A DNA stretch of 64,000 nt from Bactericera cockerelli (Eukaryota; Arthropoda; Insecta; Hemiptera; Triozidae), in contig CM044959.1 in the NCBI GenBank assembly GCA_024516035.1, forward strand, positions 13,801,174 to 13,865,173, in the 5' to 3' direction. A program made the translations under genes and the position numbers. The notes below the pieces were generated by a model. The model saw only the letters and a list, made by a program, of their open reading frames with translations, was not told the DNA's origin and searched no databases. Within the stretch, counting starts at the first letter, position 1, and the number at the start of each line of letters is the position of its first letter. Below, in pieces: positions 31,891-43,224 of the stretch.

Positions 31891-32184
31891 CTTTTGATTT
31901 TTGCTAGCCTCTGGGCTTAGCAAAGTCGTGCAAGACCCTGGGTAGCTGGGCACCTTTCAAACAAAAATATAACTGCTACAATACTTGATGGATAAACAGG
32001 ACTTGATTTAGCAGGAAACTTAGAGAAACTGTGGATAAAATTCGTGATCCCTAGAATTTTCCTAATACAAAAAAAAAAACAATTTAAGTAGGAAACCTCT
32101 TTACTCTCTATGGTCTATTTATATAAGGAGACAATTATTATTGCCGGTCCTTTGAGTTCCTGTTTATCCAGTTTCGACTATATA

Positions 32185-32314
32185 AAATAGGATGAGAACC
32201 AAGATAAGCCAGACCTTCAACTCAAGACGGTCTTTCGCCCAATCACAGCGCAAATCACTTGAGGAACAGTCGGGTTTATCTGTGTTGCATTACTTGTATT
32301 CCTATCTTATAATT
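32185..32314. mobile_element. MITE Q-like fragment
   Basis: CAATCACAGCGCAAATC and GGAACAGTCGGGTTTAT resemble the interior of the Q copies. Confidence 0.4.
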
Positions 32315-32325
32315 ATGATTCGATC

Positions 32326-32491
32326 ATCATCATAGGGTGGCGTCATCGTGAACGATGATAGCCAGACAGTGGAGGAATGACTCATCACGTCTACCACTGT
32401 CTTTAAAAGGAGGCTAATAATTGACAAGGGCCCCCAGAACCAAGCCAATTCTGGTCTACTCCCTGCTTAAAGTCCCCCAGCCACAGATTAT
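32326..32491 (-). mobile_element. Element D with target-site duplication
   Basis: 166 bases between exact 11-bp repeats ATGATTCGATC (32315-32325, 32492-32502). In sense it starts CTGTGGCTGGGGGACTTT after a short AT stretch and ends CACCCTATGATGAT. No tRNA, 7SL or 5S head recognised and no terminal inverted repeat; the trinucleotide end suggests retroposition. Confidence 0.85.
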
Positions 32492-32502
32492 ATGATTCGA
32501 TC

Positions 32503-33104
32503 CTAAAACAGATTTATTTAATATCATAATATCAACTCAGTGAAACATCTGAGCTGTTTCCTAGTTCTATGACGGCACCGATGAGATCAGTCGAATGAAA
32601 CAGCAAGGTGTGACCTTGAGGATAAGACCAACAGAGTGGCACCATGATGAAACACCTTAAGACCTCCCGCCTGCGGCTAGTCTGGAGTTAGCTCATTTGT
32701 TATTGTTGACTATGGTAGAAGAACTGATAGAATGACTGTCCTCAACACTCGTATGCTATTGAGGGGGAATGAATAATAATGCATTTATTAAATTGGTAGA
32801 GTTTTGCTGAAGGGTCTTGTGAGGAAAATTGAGTAACCTATTTGTATGAGTAACGACCAGTGGTGACATTACCAGAATATAAAGAAAATGATGCAGTGGA
32901 CTTTGAAGTCCAATGAGGCACTTAGAACAGTTTTGACATGGGATGGACTTGTGACTATTTACATTTCAAGAAAAACATAAAAAAAATGATGCGGGAATTA
33001 CGGACAAATAATATTCCATCACACATTCAGACCTTAATGTTAGAGAGAAATATTAAATAAAATAATCAATATCTTCACCATGGAATGAAAAAAAAGACAC
33101 CATA
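32503..33104. other. Unassigned spacer
   Basis: No repeat shared with the rest of the window and no gene recognised. Confidence 0.4.
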
Positions 33105-33246
33105 ATTTATTATTTGTGTTAGTCACTTTCGTGATATCACAACTACTCAAACTCGCTTTACTAAAAATACGCTTAACCAGGGACTTGAACCACCGACCTC
33201 CAGGTTTCAAATCCGCCGCCTTATCGATCAAGCTACTGAGGTCGGT
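33105..33246 (-). mobile_element. tRNA-derived SINE, family B
   Basis: Complete B in reverse. TTCACCATGGAAT occurs on both sides (near 33074 and 33246), consistent with a target-site duplication. Confidence 0.85.
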
Positions 33247-33523
33247 TTCACCATGGAATTAATTAATAATAACTCGCCACTTGTTGAGTGTCGTCTGCTC
33301 TTGTGAAGGTCACCTGGTGGAGTCTCTTACCTCATCCCTAAGCCCCCCGCAGAGTATAAACAAAGACACACCATTGACACGGAATGAGGTGTATGCCACA
33401 GAACCACCTCATAAAACGATTTATCACACAATTAGGTATATGTATTCATATCACACATCGATTGACACTGTCTGTAGAGAATGATAGGACCATGAAAGGA
33501 CGGTAAGTAATTAAGATAATACA

Positions 33524-33635
33524 GTCAATCCTGGATATAAGAGAAATCTGCATGGATACTTATAAAAGAACTGTACCTACATTATAAGAGAAACCCATAG
33601 TTAAGGAAACCTGGGTATAAAAGAACAATTTTCAG
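33524..33635. repeat. TATAAGAGAA-type repeat, short locus
   Basis: Starts TACAGTCAATCCTGGATATA and contains several diverged ATAAGAGAA(A/C) units. Same sequence type as 41620-42016 and 58535-58595. Confidence 0.65.
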
Positions 33636-33899
33636 GTCAACTTTGGATCCTTATAATCTAAATGGCCAAAGTAAAATTACCTGACTTTTCCAGGTTTTCC
33701 CGACCATTTCTCCATTTTTTCCAGTCCGATTTTTTAAGGAGATTGTATATGCCATAATATAAGACCTAAATCTGCCTTCTATTTTTTTTTTTTGCCACCC
33801 AACGCAACCAAACATCACCTAACCAAACATTTTTTCTAAATAAATGAGTATTCTGGTATCACAGTCACTGTGATATCAACGATCACGATTAAAAACAAT

Positions 33900-34131
33900 A
33901 TGATAACTAACTTTCAACTGATAACTGCCTTAGAAACATATGGCCCCTTCTGCAAACAAATGAAGAAGTTTGCTGACCATCTTGGCAACAAACTGATTGA
34001 AATATCTGGAGATAGCAGGGCCAAAGATTATTTGTACTAAAGAATTTCGATGGCTGTACAGAGGGGCAACGTTGCATCTGTGGAAGGAACCATGCCCCCC
34101 GTTGATGCATTCAACGAAATATTTATTTTAT
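33900..34131 (+). pseudogene. Terminal-exon-like coding remnant, unidentified
   Basis: A plus-strand frame reads FQLITALETYGPFCKQMKKF and continues with GNKLIEISGDSRAKDYLY, a TAA stop, then in the same frame RISMAVQRGNVASVEGTM and DAFNEIFIL before a second stop. Composition and continuity past the first stop indicate a real protein C-terminus with one nonsense change (TAA where CAA or GAA would fit). A possible acceptor is CAACTGATAACTGCCTTAG (ends 33932), with ATAACTAAC as branch-point-like sequence. AATAAAATAAAA follows near 34188. I do not recognise the family. It could be the last exon of a gene on the plus strand, or a decayed duplicate. Confidence 0.5.
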
Positions 34132-34479
34132 AAAAACATGTATTGAATGAAATATATAACAGAGATCACACGTAATAGGTAATGTTTCAATAAAATAAAA
34201 AACTTTCAAATAAACTTATTTTACAAGTACCTACAGGTAAGTAGGTAGGTGCACAGCACACGAGTAGAGGTGACGACATGTACCCAGCAGAGCAGAGACA
34301 AACGAATGCAATTCTCGGCATTGATAATTGCATTGAGTAAGACAATGAGGGAATTAGTGATGAGCCAATGCGCCAGGGGATGTGCGAAGTTGAAGGCTTT
34401 CGTGCGAATAAATTTGCGCTATCCAACTGGGAAGTTTTCTTGGTGATCATAGCTAATCTCAGTAGAATATAGTTCTACC

Positions 34480-34857
34480 GGGCGCGGCCGGCGGGAAAAT
34501 GTTTTGGGGGTGCTGCCAAATAAACCGGACTAAAAAGTCCGATCTCAGTAGCTTAATCGATACGGCGGCGGACTGCTAAGTCCCGGTTTCAGCGTGGATT
34601 TAGTAAAGCGAGTTTGAGTAGTTGTGACATCACGAAAGTGATTAACACAAATATGATATCTTTCAAAATGGGATTTCTAAAGTCGCTCTTTCAGTATATT
34701 TATAAAGAGTTTGAGTTTGTTTAGCATGCCAATCATAATAATTATGCATCAGTTATTATAGAAAAGAACGAGCTAGGACTTGAGAAAATCCTCTCTTTTT
34801 CTTTTTCGTCTAGGGGTGCTGGTGTTCCGCAGCTCCTTAGCACCGACCGCGCCTGAT
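34480..34857 (+). mobile_element. Element K interrupted by SINE B
   Basis: Ends GGGCGCGGCCGG and CCGACCGCGCC are inverted. Interior text (TGGGGTGCTGCC, TTCCGCAGCTCC) matches 38970-39212. A family B SINE occupies 34543-34661. Confidence 0.6.
34543..34661 (+). mobile_element. tRNA-derived SINE, family B, deleted in box B
   Basis: CCGATCTCAGTAGCTTAATC and the tail TAGTTGTGACATCACGAAAG are present, but the CTGGAGGTCGGTGGTTCAAG portion is missing. Confidence 0.8.
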
Positions 34858-34929
34858 ACCTACTAACTACTCTAACTATGGTTAGTCTAGTTACACTTGA
34901 GTATTGGTACAGTAGAAGGTAATTAGCTA

Positions 34930-35535
34930 ATTAGTAAGTACTATGCATGTAATAAGACGTTTCAAAAAGATAGCTTTAAATATCATTATCTAATCATAAT
35001 CAATTTTATTATAATATTAATTTGTGTTAATCACAACCGTGATGTCACAATTAATTCGCCTCTGATAACACAAAGAGGCGTAAACCACAAATTTTTGAAA
35101 TCGGTTTTATTGCTTGGATTGAGTCTACTTGTGCTATATTTTGTTCTCACAAATAGACGTAATCCAATTAAAATCCAAAGAAAAGATACAACAAAAATTG
35201 AAATCAGGCGTATCCCTTATTTTCTCCTTTTCAGACAAATCAAATAGGTGTAAATCGATAGTCACAGTTAAATAATCAAATTTGGCAACAGAAAAAGTTT
35301 GTATGGTCATTCACGGGTACAGGGAAGTGATGATTTTCCTACCGTGAACAGAAAAATTTATGCACAAGAAAACTCATTTTGGCTCTCCTGTAAAATTTCG
35401 AAAATGTTGTTTACGCCTCTTTGTGTTATCAGAGGCGAATTAGTAAGTACTATGCATGTAATAAGACGTTATCTAATTATAAACTATTATAATATTAATT
35501 TGTGTTAATCAAAATCGTGATGTCACAATTAATTA
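34930..35535 (+). repeat. Direct repeats flanking an inverted-repeat element
   Basis: TTAGTAAGTACTATGCATGT starts a segment of about 125 bases at 34930 and of about 96 bases at 35440. Both run to GTGATGTCACAATTAATT. Confidence 0.8.
35055..35439. mobile_element. MITE with 30-bp terminal inverted repeats
   Basis: TTCGCCTCTGATAACACAAA followed by GAGGCGTAAAC is perfectly mirrored at 35409-35439. No coding capacity. It lies exactly between the direct repeats at 34930 and 35440. Confidence 0.8.
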
Positions 35536-35539
35536 TTAA

Positions 35540-35762
35540 TAATAATATAATAATAACACTCCTCAGTGGAAGGTAACCACCAGGCGAGGTTAATACTCAA
35601 TGCATTTTCTACCACCCAACTCTCAGAGTCTTATTATTATGTGGTCACAATCTCAAATTAATGAGGAAAAATTCGTGCACTGGGTGCTGGGATTCGAACC
35701 AACAGATCCCTACGCTACCTGGATTACCAGACTAGCGCGTTCACCACTTGACTACCAGTGCA
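35540..35762 (-). mobile_element. tRNA-derived SINE, family C
   Basis: Complete copy in reverse: tail AACACTCCTCAGTGGAAGG, box B region GGGATTCGAACCAACAGATC, head ACCACTTGACTACCAGTGCA. Confidence 0.85.
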
Positions 35763-35767
35763 CAATT

Positions 35768-35862
35768 ATTGCTCAAGCTCGGCCTCCTGAAGTGTTGTCG
35801 AAGGTGAGACTCGAACTACCGACCTCCAGTTTCCGAGTCCGCCGCCTTCTCCATCAAATTTG
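35768..35862 (-). mobile_element. tRNA-like SINE head, unclassified
   Basis: GAGACTCGAACTACCGACCT and AGTCCGCCGCCTTCTCCATC give a B-like tRNA head in reverse with a different body. Confidence 0.5.
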
Positions 35863-36762
35863 AGCCCCCTAATTCCCCCCCTTACCTACCCTGGTGATCG
35901 ATCGTTCTGGAATACCCATTATTAATCAGAAGGTATTGTTCGTTGGGTTTGAATGGCACAAACAAAAGAAAGAATCCGCGTGTGCATTGAAGGTTTTTTC
36001 GCAAATAAATTAGCAAGATCGATATTTTAGCTTGGAGTTATAGAGGCATACTTAGGAGCTAAAAGTTACCAATATAATTTGAATGAGAAGAATTCAGGGT
36101 ATATTATTTTGAAGGTTTTATACGATTTAACAATAATTTTCTATTGATCTCTGTGAATTGGAGACTGGGTGAGGTTCATAATAGGGTCATGTCTGGGCGC
36201 AGCCCCTTAAAACAACAACCGATGCACAAATATGTTGTATCTTTGTAGCTTATGTGTATCTTTCTACATGTTAGCAGTCATCATAGGTAGCAGCTGTATA
36301 ATGAATAGTAGCATCAACTTGTATATTGGCTAAGTGTAGAAAGCTAATTAGAGTAGAAAGTGCCATTGATTTCACATATTTCTCAGAATCTTAAAAATCC
36401 ATTAGTGCAAATTAATAACGGCAGATTTACCAGGTGTCTGGATTTCTTTGAACCAATTATAAAATCAATAGGTGAAATGCAAAATAATTATAGCCCACCT
36501 TTGTAAAATAATGTGTCAGCCTAGAGAAATATTCGATCCTACTTTCTAAATCAGTTGATAATAGGTATGCATACCTACATAGATATTATAAACTATGTAG
36601 AGTGCGGTTAGAAACAATAAAATTCTTTTTAATGGAACTCTCGTCATTCAAAATACAGTCCTTAAGGGCACGGAAATTCCTTGTACCCAAAGACGTATTT
36701 CCTGTTCAATTTTGATCCTTCGTAAACTAACAGGGTTTTACCAGTGCACCACCAGTATTACT
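35863..36762. other. Unassigned spacer
   Basis: No reading frame, splice-bordered exon or shared repeat was recognised. Confidence 0.4.
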
Positions 36763-36767
36763 TCCGT

Positions 36768-36850
36768 AGAATTTCTATGATTAGAAATCGGAAGTATTGT
36801 GGTCGTTTTTGTAAAAAAAAATTGCTCTCATTTCAATTATTTTTTTTTTT
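36768..36850 (+). repeat. Repeat family N
   Basis: AGAAATCGGAAGTATTGTGG, GTTTTTGTAAAAAAAA, T-run. Copies at 49405, 55220 and 59655; in others an inverted ACTTCCGA-AAATTTCT precedes. Confidence 0.65.
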
Positions 36851-37289
36851 TCATAATTATATTTGGACATTTCATAACCTAATGAACATCTTTTTTTTTT
36901 ATTAACTTCCTCTTTAGGTACATGAACCTGAGGACAGAGTATTGTCAGTTGTCAGCCCAGCTGAATTGTCTTTAAATCCCCAGGTCGCCGGTTCGACGAT
37001 AGCTAGGGGAAAATATGTATATCAGACAGCATAAAGAAAATATCTCTTATGTTAAAGTCTCGCTGGTGGAGACAGTACCAGCCATGTCAGGCCAAAAGAC
37101 AATAGCAAAAATCGTAGGCAACCTAACAGGGTTGGCAATATGAAGGTCATCCAGCCGTATAATTTGGAAGAAGGAGTGGCAGAACCAACCATGTGGAAGA
37201 GGTTGGACGATGCCGACCCCAACTAAATTTGACAAAGCAAACTAAAAGACAAAGAGGAGCAGAAAATATTTCTTATGGCTAAGTCTATT
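36851..37289. other. Unassigned spacer
   Basis: A 62-codon minus frame (37047-37235) is not recognised. GGTCGCCGGTTCGACGATAG near 36984 is a tRNA-like box B remnant. Confidence 0.35.
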
Positions 37290-37508
37290 ACCAATGTACT
37301 TTCCATTTTTTTTTTTTTTTTTTTTTTTTTTTGCAAAAGGTAATTGTTCCCTGGAACCACTTTTGAATTACTTTCGGGCACTTTACATTTACATCCATGC
37401 CATTCCGGAAACGAAAAAACTAGGTTGGAATTTTCCACTCCGGCCGGGATTCGATCCCGCAACCTCCGGGTCAGCAACCAATGATCTTAACCACTAAGCA
37501 ACGGAGGT
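37290..37508 (-). mobile_element. tRNA-derived SINE, family P
   Basis: In sense CCTCCGTTGCTTAGTGGTTA, GCGGGATCGAATCCCGGCC, then a body ending in an A-run (T on plus, 37307-37333). Single copy here. Confidence 0.75.
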
Positions 37509-37651
37509 TGACTATTTACTTTCCATTGCACTGAGAGAACATCTAACTCAACTAGAATAACTCATGATAACTTTGTATGATTAATAAATGTTTATCGAGA
37601 TTAAACGAGATGATATCATCATTATAATCTAATCCTGTTATCTCTCAGTGG

Positions 37652-37725
37652 TCTGCCGTGGTGTAGTGTAAACACCTCTCCGTTTTATTCCAAAGCCTGG
37701 GGTTCGAATCCCCGCCAGCGAGGAC
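37652..37725 (+). mobile_element. tRNA-like SINE head
   Basis: TGCCGTGGTGTAGTGTAAAC and GGGGTTCGAATCCCCGCC give boxes A and B at tRNA spacing, but acceptor-stem ends do not pair well, so a SINE or tRNA pseudogene is likelier than a functional tRNA. Confidence 0.5.
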
Positions 37726-38969
37726 TTTTTAGATAGAAAAGGATATGTCTGTCAGTTTTCCAGCCCCAAAGTAAAGCGAAGTACCTACCTATTTAAATAC
37801 AGGGTCTTCATAAAGTCTCACCCAGGCCTAGGTTTCTCGAAAACGACTCAGAATATCAAAAAACGCAAAAACTCGTATTCCTTTATATTTAGGGGGATTG
37901 ATTTTCAGCTAATTTTTTTTTGCCTACACGGCCCCAGTCAGGCTGGGCATGGACCAACTTTAAAATCTTAAATAGAATGGTATGTCTTGTGGCATATTGT
38001 TTTAAAGGTCTTATTAAAAGAAGTTTATTACAACAAATTTAAGTGAGCTACGACTTACCGTTCTCGAGATACAGGGTCGGACGTCCTGCGTAATATCCAT
38101 ATATTTTGACCTATAACTCGTTAACCGTAAATTATGGAGAAAATTTTTCTTGTTAATAATAACTCCTTATGGCAAGAACTTTCGAACAAGTTAAAACTTG
38201 ATTTGTTTTTTCGTTAAATTTTTTTCGACTGTTCGTCCGGCTGGCTGACGAAACCGACCAGAAACTAACATCAACAGAGTATGTCGAGTTATAACTTGTT
38301 CGAAAGGTCTTGTCATAAGGAGTTATTATTAACATAAAAAAAATTCTCCATAATTTACGGTTAACGAGTTATAGGTCAAAATATATGGATATTACGCAGG
38401 ACGTCCGACCCTGTATCTCGAGAAATGTAAGTCGTAGAACACTGAAATTTATTGTAATGAACTTCTCTTAATAAGACCTTTAAAACAATATGCCACAAGA
38501 CATACCATTCTATTTAAGATTTTAAAGTTGGTCCATGCCCAGCCTGAATGGGGCCGTGTAGGCAAAAAAAAATTTGGCTGAAAATCAATCCCCCTAAATA
38601 TAAAGGAATACGGGTTTTTGCGTTTTTTGATATTCTGAGTCGTTTTCGAGAAACCTAGGCCTGGGTGTAGTGATGGCCGCGAACTGCGAGGCGAGGCGAA
38701 CTGTTCGCGCGAACTGCGAGCGCGAGTTTAGCAAAAACTCGCCTCGCACCTAAAAAAGTTCGCGCGAGGCGAACTGTAAAAAAACTCGCCCCGCGCGAGC
38801 GCGAACCGTCATTTCTGCGAGGCGAGGCGAACTAGTTCGCGCGAACAGTTCGCAGTTCGCGCTAAATACTATGGTAATCCCATAGGGAAACTTTTGCAAT
38901 AGGAGCGTTTTAATAGATCATTTTATTAGAATTAAAAATACCAAGCGGCTTTTTTTGAAAAGTAAAGCC

Positions 38970-39212
38970 ATTTGGAATTTTGGGGTGCTGCCACCATAAA
39001 TCGGACTAACATGGGATTTATAGATTCGCAGTTTCAGTATTTATTGAGTTTGAGTTTCTTTACCATGCCAATCATAAGAATTATTTTAGAAATGTGTCAT
39101 GCTTTTCATTGTTTACGAGCAAGGACTTGAGAAATCTTCCCTTTTTCTTTTTCGTCCGGGCGTGCTGCAGTTCCGCAGCTCCCTAGCACCGGCCGTGCCT
39201 ATAATTACATAT
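38970..39212 (+). mobile_element. Element K copy inside the hAT element
   Basis: TTTGGGGTGCTGCCACC through TTCCGCAGCTCCCTAGCACC and GGCCGTGCC, similar to 34480-34857. Confidence 0.6.
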
Positions 39213-39556
39213 ATTCCATTGTTTAGTGTAGTGCAAATTTTGACTGTTATATTTTCAGTAATTACTAAACCTACAATCTAGAATCTGGACAAAGGTAGGT
39301 TTTTCAAAAACCATTCCAATTCCAAGAAATTGATAGGTAACACACCGCTCCATCAAGTATAAATAACGAACCGAAAATGAATGACTCATTCTTATGAAGA
39401 TTAAATTGAAAAGGAGGAAGGCAAAAATTCAACCCTTAGATAGACAATACAATAAATGAGGAAAGAAGTTGTAGTTAGTTTTTCGTGTGAAAGACAATAT
39501 TAATGGGCATCTTGGCATGATTTGGATACCTAACATTAAAAAATCCTTCCCAGATT

Positions 39557-40348
39557 AAAAATTCGGGCGGTTACCTATTGCTCCGATTTAATGACTTTCT
39601 GTTCAAAATTGAAATCGGATATCAAAAAGGTACATACCTATTGCTCCGAAAACTGCCAAAAAGGTATAGTCCTATTCCTCCGATAAAGAAAATGGAAAAG
39701 AAAAGACAAAAATTGAATTTAAACGTTTTTTATCTTTATTTTTAAAATATTTTTAAATACAAAATACATTTTTTTTTTTTGTTATGAATACATTGTTATC
39801 AAGAATATAGTAGGGTTAGGTAAAATACATAGAAGGCCATGCCTCAAGAATATAGTAGGGTTAGGGATAATACATAGAAGGCAATGCCTTAGGTTTAAAG
39901 TAGGGTTAGGTAAAATGCATAGAAGGCCATGCCTCAAGAATATAGTAGGGTTAGGTAAAATGCATAGAAGGCCATGCCTCAAGAATATAGTAGGGTTAGA
40001 TAAAATACATAGAAGGCCATGCCTCAAGAATATAGTATAGGGTTAGGTAAAATACATAGAAGGCCATGCCTCAAGAATATAGTAGGGTTAGGGATAATAC
40101 ATAGAAGGCAATGCCTTAGGTTTAAAGTAGGGTTAGGTAAAATGCATAGAAGGCCATGCCTCAAGAATATAGTAGGGTTAGGAAAGGTATACAATAGGTA
40201 TACATCATAGTTTACTACCTGCAACATGAAATCGGAGGAATAGGTATGCGGAAGTTGGGTCACCTAGAATTTTTTCCGGAGCAATAGGTATCCGGAGCAA
40301 TAGGTACCTCATTAAATCGGAGCAAAAGGATGCTGCCCAAAAATTCCT
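39557..40348. mobile_element. Inverted-end unit around a minisatellite
   Basis: ATTGCTCCGATTTAATGA near 39579 is mirrored by TCATTAAATCGGAGCAAAAG near 40310. Further inverted TACCTATTGCTCCG motifs lie inside. No coding capacity. Confidence 0.65.
39800..40190. repeat. 45-bp minisatellite with higher-order repeat
   Basis: About nine units near AAGAATATAGTAGGGTTAGG plus TAAAATACATAGAAGGCCATGCCTC. A variant unit (GGTTTAAAGTAGGGTTAGG) appears twice in the same context, giving a longer period of about 230 bases. Confidence 0.9.
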
Positions 40349-41231
40349 ATAGCTAGGTATGTGTACTGTGTCCCATATTTGATATGTTTTTCGGTCGAAC
40401 GACTTGTGAACATATGCATTAAATATATCAAAAGAATTGTTAAAAAACAGAGATTTTATTATTTCTTTTTAAAGAACGATTCTGCATTGTTTTCATACTT
40501 TTTTAGCACTAGACACTCTGGAAGCGCGGGGCGAACTGAGCGAACTAAACTCGCGCGAACTGCGAGGCGAGGCGAGCGCGAACCGACGTAAGCGCGAGGC
40601 GAGGCGAACTCAAAATTTTGCGAGCGCGAGTTTCAAAAAAGTTCGCCTCGCGCCCTGCGAGGCGAGCGCGAGTCAAGCCAAAGTTCGCCTCGCCTCGCGC
40701 TTTTGCCATCACTACCTGGGTGAGACTTTATGAAGACCCTGTATATTTAATATATTTATTACCTACTATACTAACTACTATCTCTTTGCTCTTTTTAGCG
40801 TTTTTTTGTAAATTTAAAAGTAAATTTTCTTATAAACTTAAAAGTAAATTGTGGGGGGTACAATATAAACAATTAAACATAATACATGCTCGTAAGACAA
40901 AATGAAAAACATCTTGTTCCAGTATATAACTTATATATGAAGGTATAGTATACGCGCTAAGCTATGTAATCTCAAAACACACACTCACACCACAAGAAAA
41001 TATTAAATCAGGACATTGACTCACGAAGCCACTTGATAGCCCCAGGGCCCTAAATACTCTGGAAGCCCGCTCAAGATGATTGTAGTATGAAGTAATAGAT
41101 TTTGTTGTTGTTGTTGTTGTAAGGATTAGGCATACGAGTATATAATTCAAGATATTAATTAGAGTTTTAAAGTTATTATAATAAGTAATAGAAGAAAAAA
41201 ATATTCATACTACTGAATTAATAATAATTAT

Positions 41232-41485
41232 GTGTTTTTTTGTGTAATTATATCACAATTTTAGTGGGTAGCGCAGAATTATAGAACTTTTCCGTATTTT
41301 TAATATCCCAATATATTATTTTTGCCTATAGGTAATTCCGCCACTGGTCGCTGCTAACATTAAAGCAGCTACTCATTTTTCCTTACGAGGTATGAGTGGA
41401 CCCAGAACACCCAAGTACAGAGCAGAAAAAATCTTGCCCCGCAGGGGATCGAACCCAAGTCATCGTGCGTGCAATGGCTGACTAC
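41232..41485 (-). mobile_element. tRNA-derived SINE, family I, head truncated
   Basis: Body matches 20222-20515; ends within the tRNA part after GCGTGCAATGGCTGAC. Confidence 0.8.
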
Positions 41486-41619
41486 TCATACTACTGAATT
41501 TTCAAGCAAGCATTAGGTATAGAAAAAGTAGTAGTAGTAGTGCTTTATTTAGACTGTCGGCTCGAGACAAGAAGTCCCATTACGCTAACAGTTTAATATA
41601 GCACCTCTTTATTCTGTCG

Positions 41620-42016
41620 AACTCGGGATATAAGAGAACTCCAGGGACCGGAATTCGTTTCTCTTAAATCCAGGTTTCTCTTATAAAGAGGTTATTTTCC
41701 CTTATAGAGAGGTAAATTTGACCTAGAAATCGTTCTCTTATATCCAGTTCTCTTATAGGTAGTTCTCTCATATCTAGTTCTCTTATATCCAGTTCTCTCA
41801 TATGTAGTTCTCTTATATCCAGTTCTCTTATATCTAGTTCTCTTATATCTAGTTCTCTTATATCTAGTTTTCTTAAATCCAGGTTTCTTTTATATCCAGT
41901 TTTCTTATATCTAGTTCTCTTATATCCAGTTTTCTTATATCTAGTTCTCTTATATCCAGGCTTCTTTTATATCCAGTTTTCTTATATCTAGATCTCTTAT
42001 ATCCAGGTTTGACTGT
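41620..42016. repeat. TTCTCTTATATC(C/T)AG minisatellite, pogo-like end
   Basis: More than 20 imperfect 15-bp units. The right end reads CCAGGTTTGACTGTA, resembling the CAGTCAAACC termini of pogo/Tigger-type elements with a TA target. Probably an expanded internal repeat of a MITE. Confidence 0.8.
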
Positions 42017-42387
42017 ACGTGTACATAATATGTATGTAACAAAACAATATATTATATTGTTTTGTTAATGATTTCAAAAGACTTGTATCTAAGTACATTA
42101 GGACCAGAAGTTAGTAATAGTCATTGTACTGGTTGTTGTACCTACTAGTAATTCAAGGTATTGAGTATTATAGTACGTAGTAAGCAATAATAGCATTCAA
42201 GAGAGGTCCCCAGCCAGAGTCTTCAAGACACAAGCTCTGAGTAAAGGGTGAATGTACTCTGGTCTTAAGTCTGAGGCTTTACTACTGCACTCTCACTTAA
42301 GATTGTGCCGAGTACTATGCCAGTCTCAAGTCTGGGACACTTGTGTAAACCAGTCCCGCATCTAGGGGGACCTCTCTTCCTTCTGAG

Positions 42388-42485
42388 TTCGCGGCCACAA
42401 CGGAGCACCCAATACGCTAGTGTCCAGACCCTGGTACCTGCAGCTTGATGTAGACAATTTTCGGGACTCCGTTGAGGCCCACTAT
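42388..42485 (+). repeat. Dispersed repeat, family R (copy 2)
   Basis: CGCGGCCACAACGGAGCACC, CTGGTACCTGCAGCTTGATG; matches 3910-4015. Confidence 0.6.
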
Positions 42486-43224
42486 TTTTAAAAAAATTGG
42501 TCTAAGGTTAGGTTATTTTACGTGTTACAATGGTCTAGGGACTCTATGGTATACTGGTATGGGGTATAGGCCATAGAGCTCCGTTTGATCTCACACTTAG
42601 GTCCAAATTATGGAATATAAGAATTCAACCAAGATTAGGGAGGAAGCCAATAAATTATAGGCATTTTCAAGTAAGATGAAAATGACGCATTAAAAATTAT
42701 AATAATGCTGTCCTATTTTTACAATTTTTTTTATTATTTTTCAAAATAAGACGATTTCTAAACAAGAAAAACAATGCAGTTATTCCATAACACAACATTT
42801 CATTAATAATGAATGTTTTATGATTTCCTGGAATTTAGTAATCCACCAAAGAAATATTTAAAATAAGAAATATTCAAAAAGTCAGAGGGATTCCAAGGGG
42901 TTTTAGTTTTAATTCAAAACAAAAGAAAAAATAAGTCATCAAGGGTTGGGCGCTTGAAATGAAACCAATTTGGGCCCTAATCTCCTCTCTGGTGTTCTTT
43001 AAGGGTCCTCGGGTTATTCGGGTACTCAACTACTCAACCCTACTGTTAGTTGCGAGGGAAAACAAGCCCGCCAAACGGAAACACAAGAAATTCCACAAAA
43101 TTAATATTCATCAGTGACCCTAACGTCTCAAACCCACTTGAGGTCCTTTCGCATTCATGTGTGTTTGGGTTCAGGAATTCCATACATTTTATTATTATTT
43201 TTATGTTTGTGTCTGCTTTGAGCA
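42486..43224. other. Unassigned spacer
   Basis: AT-rich, nothing recognised; short frames around 43046-43363 on both strands run into repeat O. Confidence 0.4.

Larger units (their letters stand above)
38668..40714. mobile_element. hAT-type element inserted in the foldback arm
   Basis: Perfect 10-bp ends TAGTGATGGC / GCCATCACTA and exact 8-bp target duplication CCTGGGTG (38660-38667, 40715-40722), which is part of the foldback end and confirms nesting. Both ends carry GC-rich subterminal arrays of GCGAGGCGA and TTCGCGCGAAC. 2047 bases without transposase; contains element K, an inverted-end unit and a minisatellite. Confidence 0.9.
37800..40741. mobile_element. Foldback element with TA target duplication, split by a hAT element
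   Basis: Left arm (37800 to about 38210) and right arm (about 38288-38667 continued at 40723-40741) are inverted copies of about 400 bases, starting CAGGGTCTTCATAAAGTCTC. Flanked by TA (37798-37799, 40742-40743), as for Tc1/mariner insertions. The loop is about 80 bases. No transposase. The right arm is interrupted near its outer end by 38668-40714. Confidence 0.85.
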
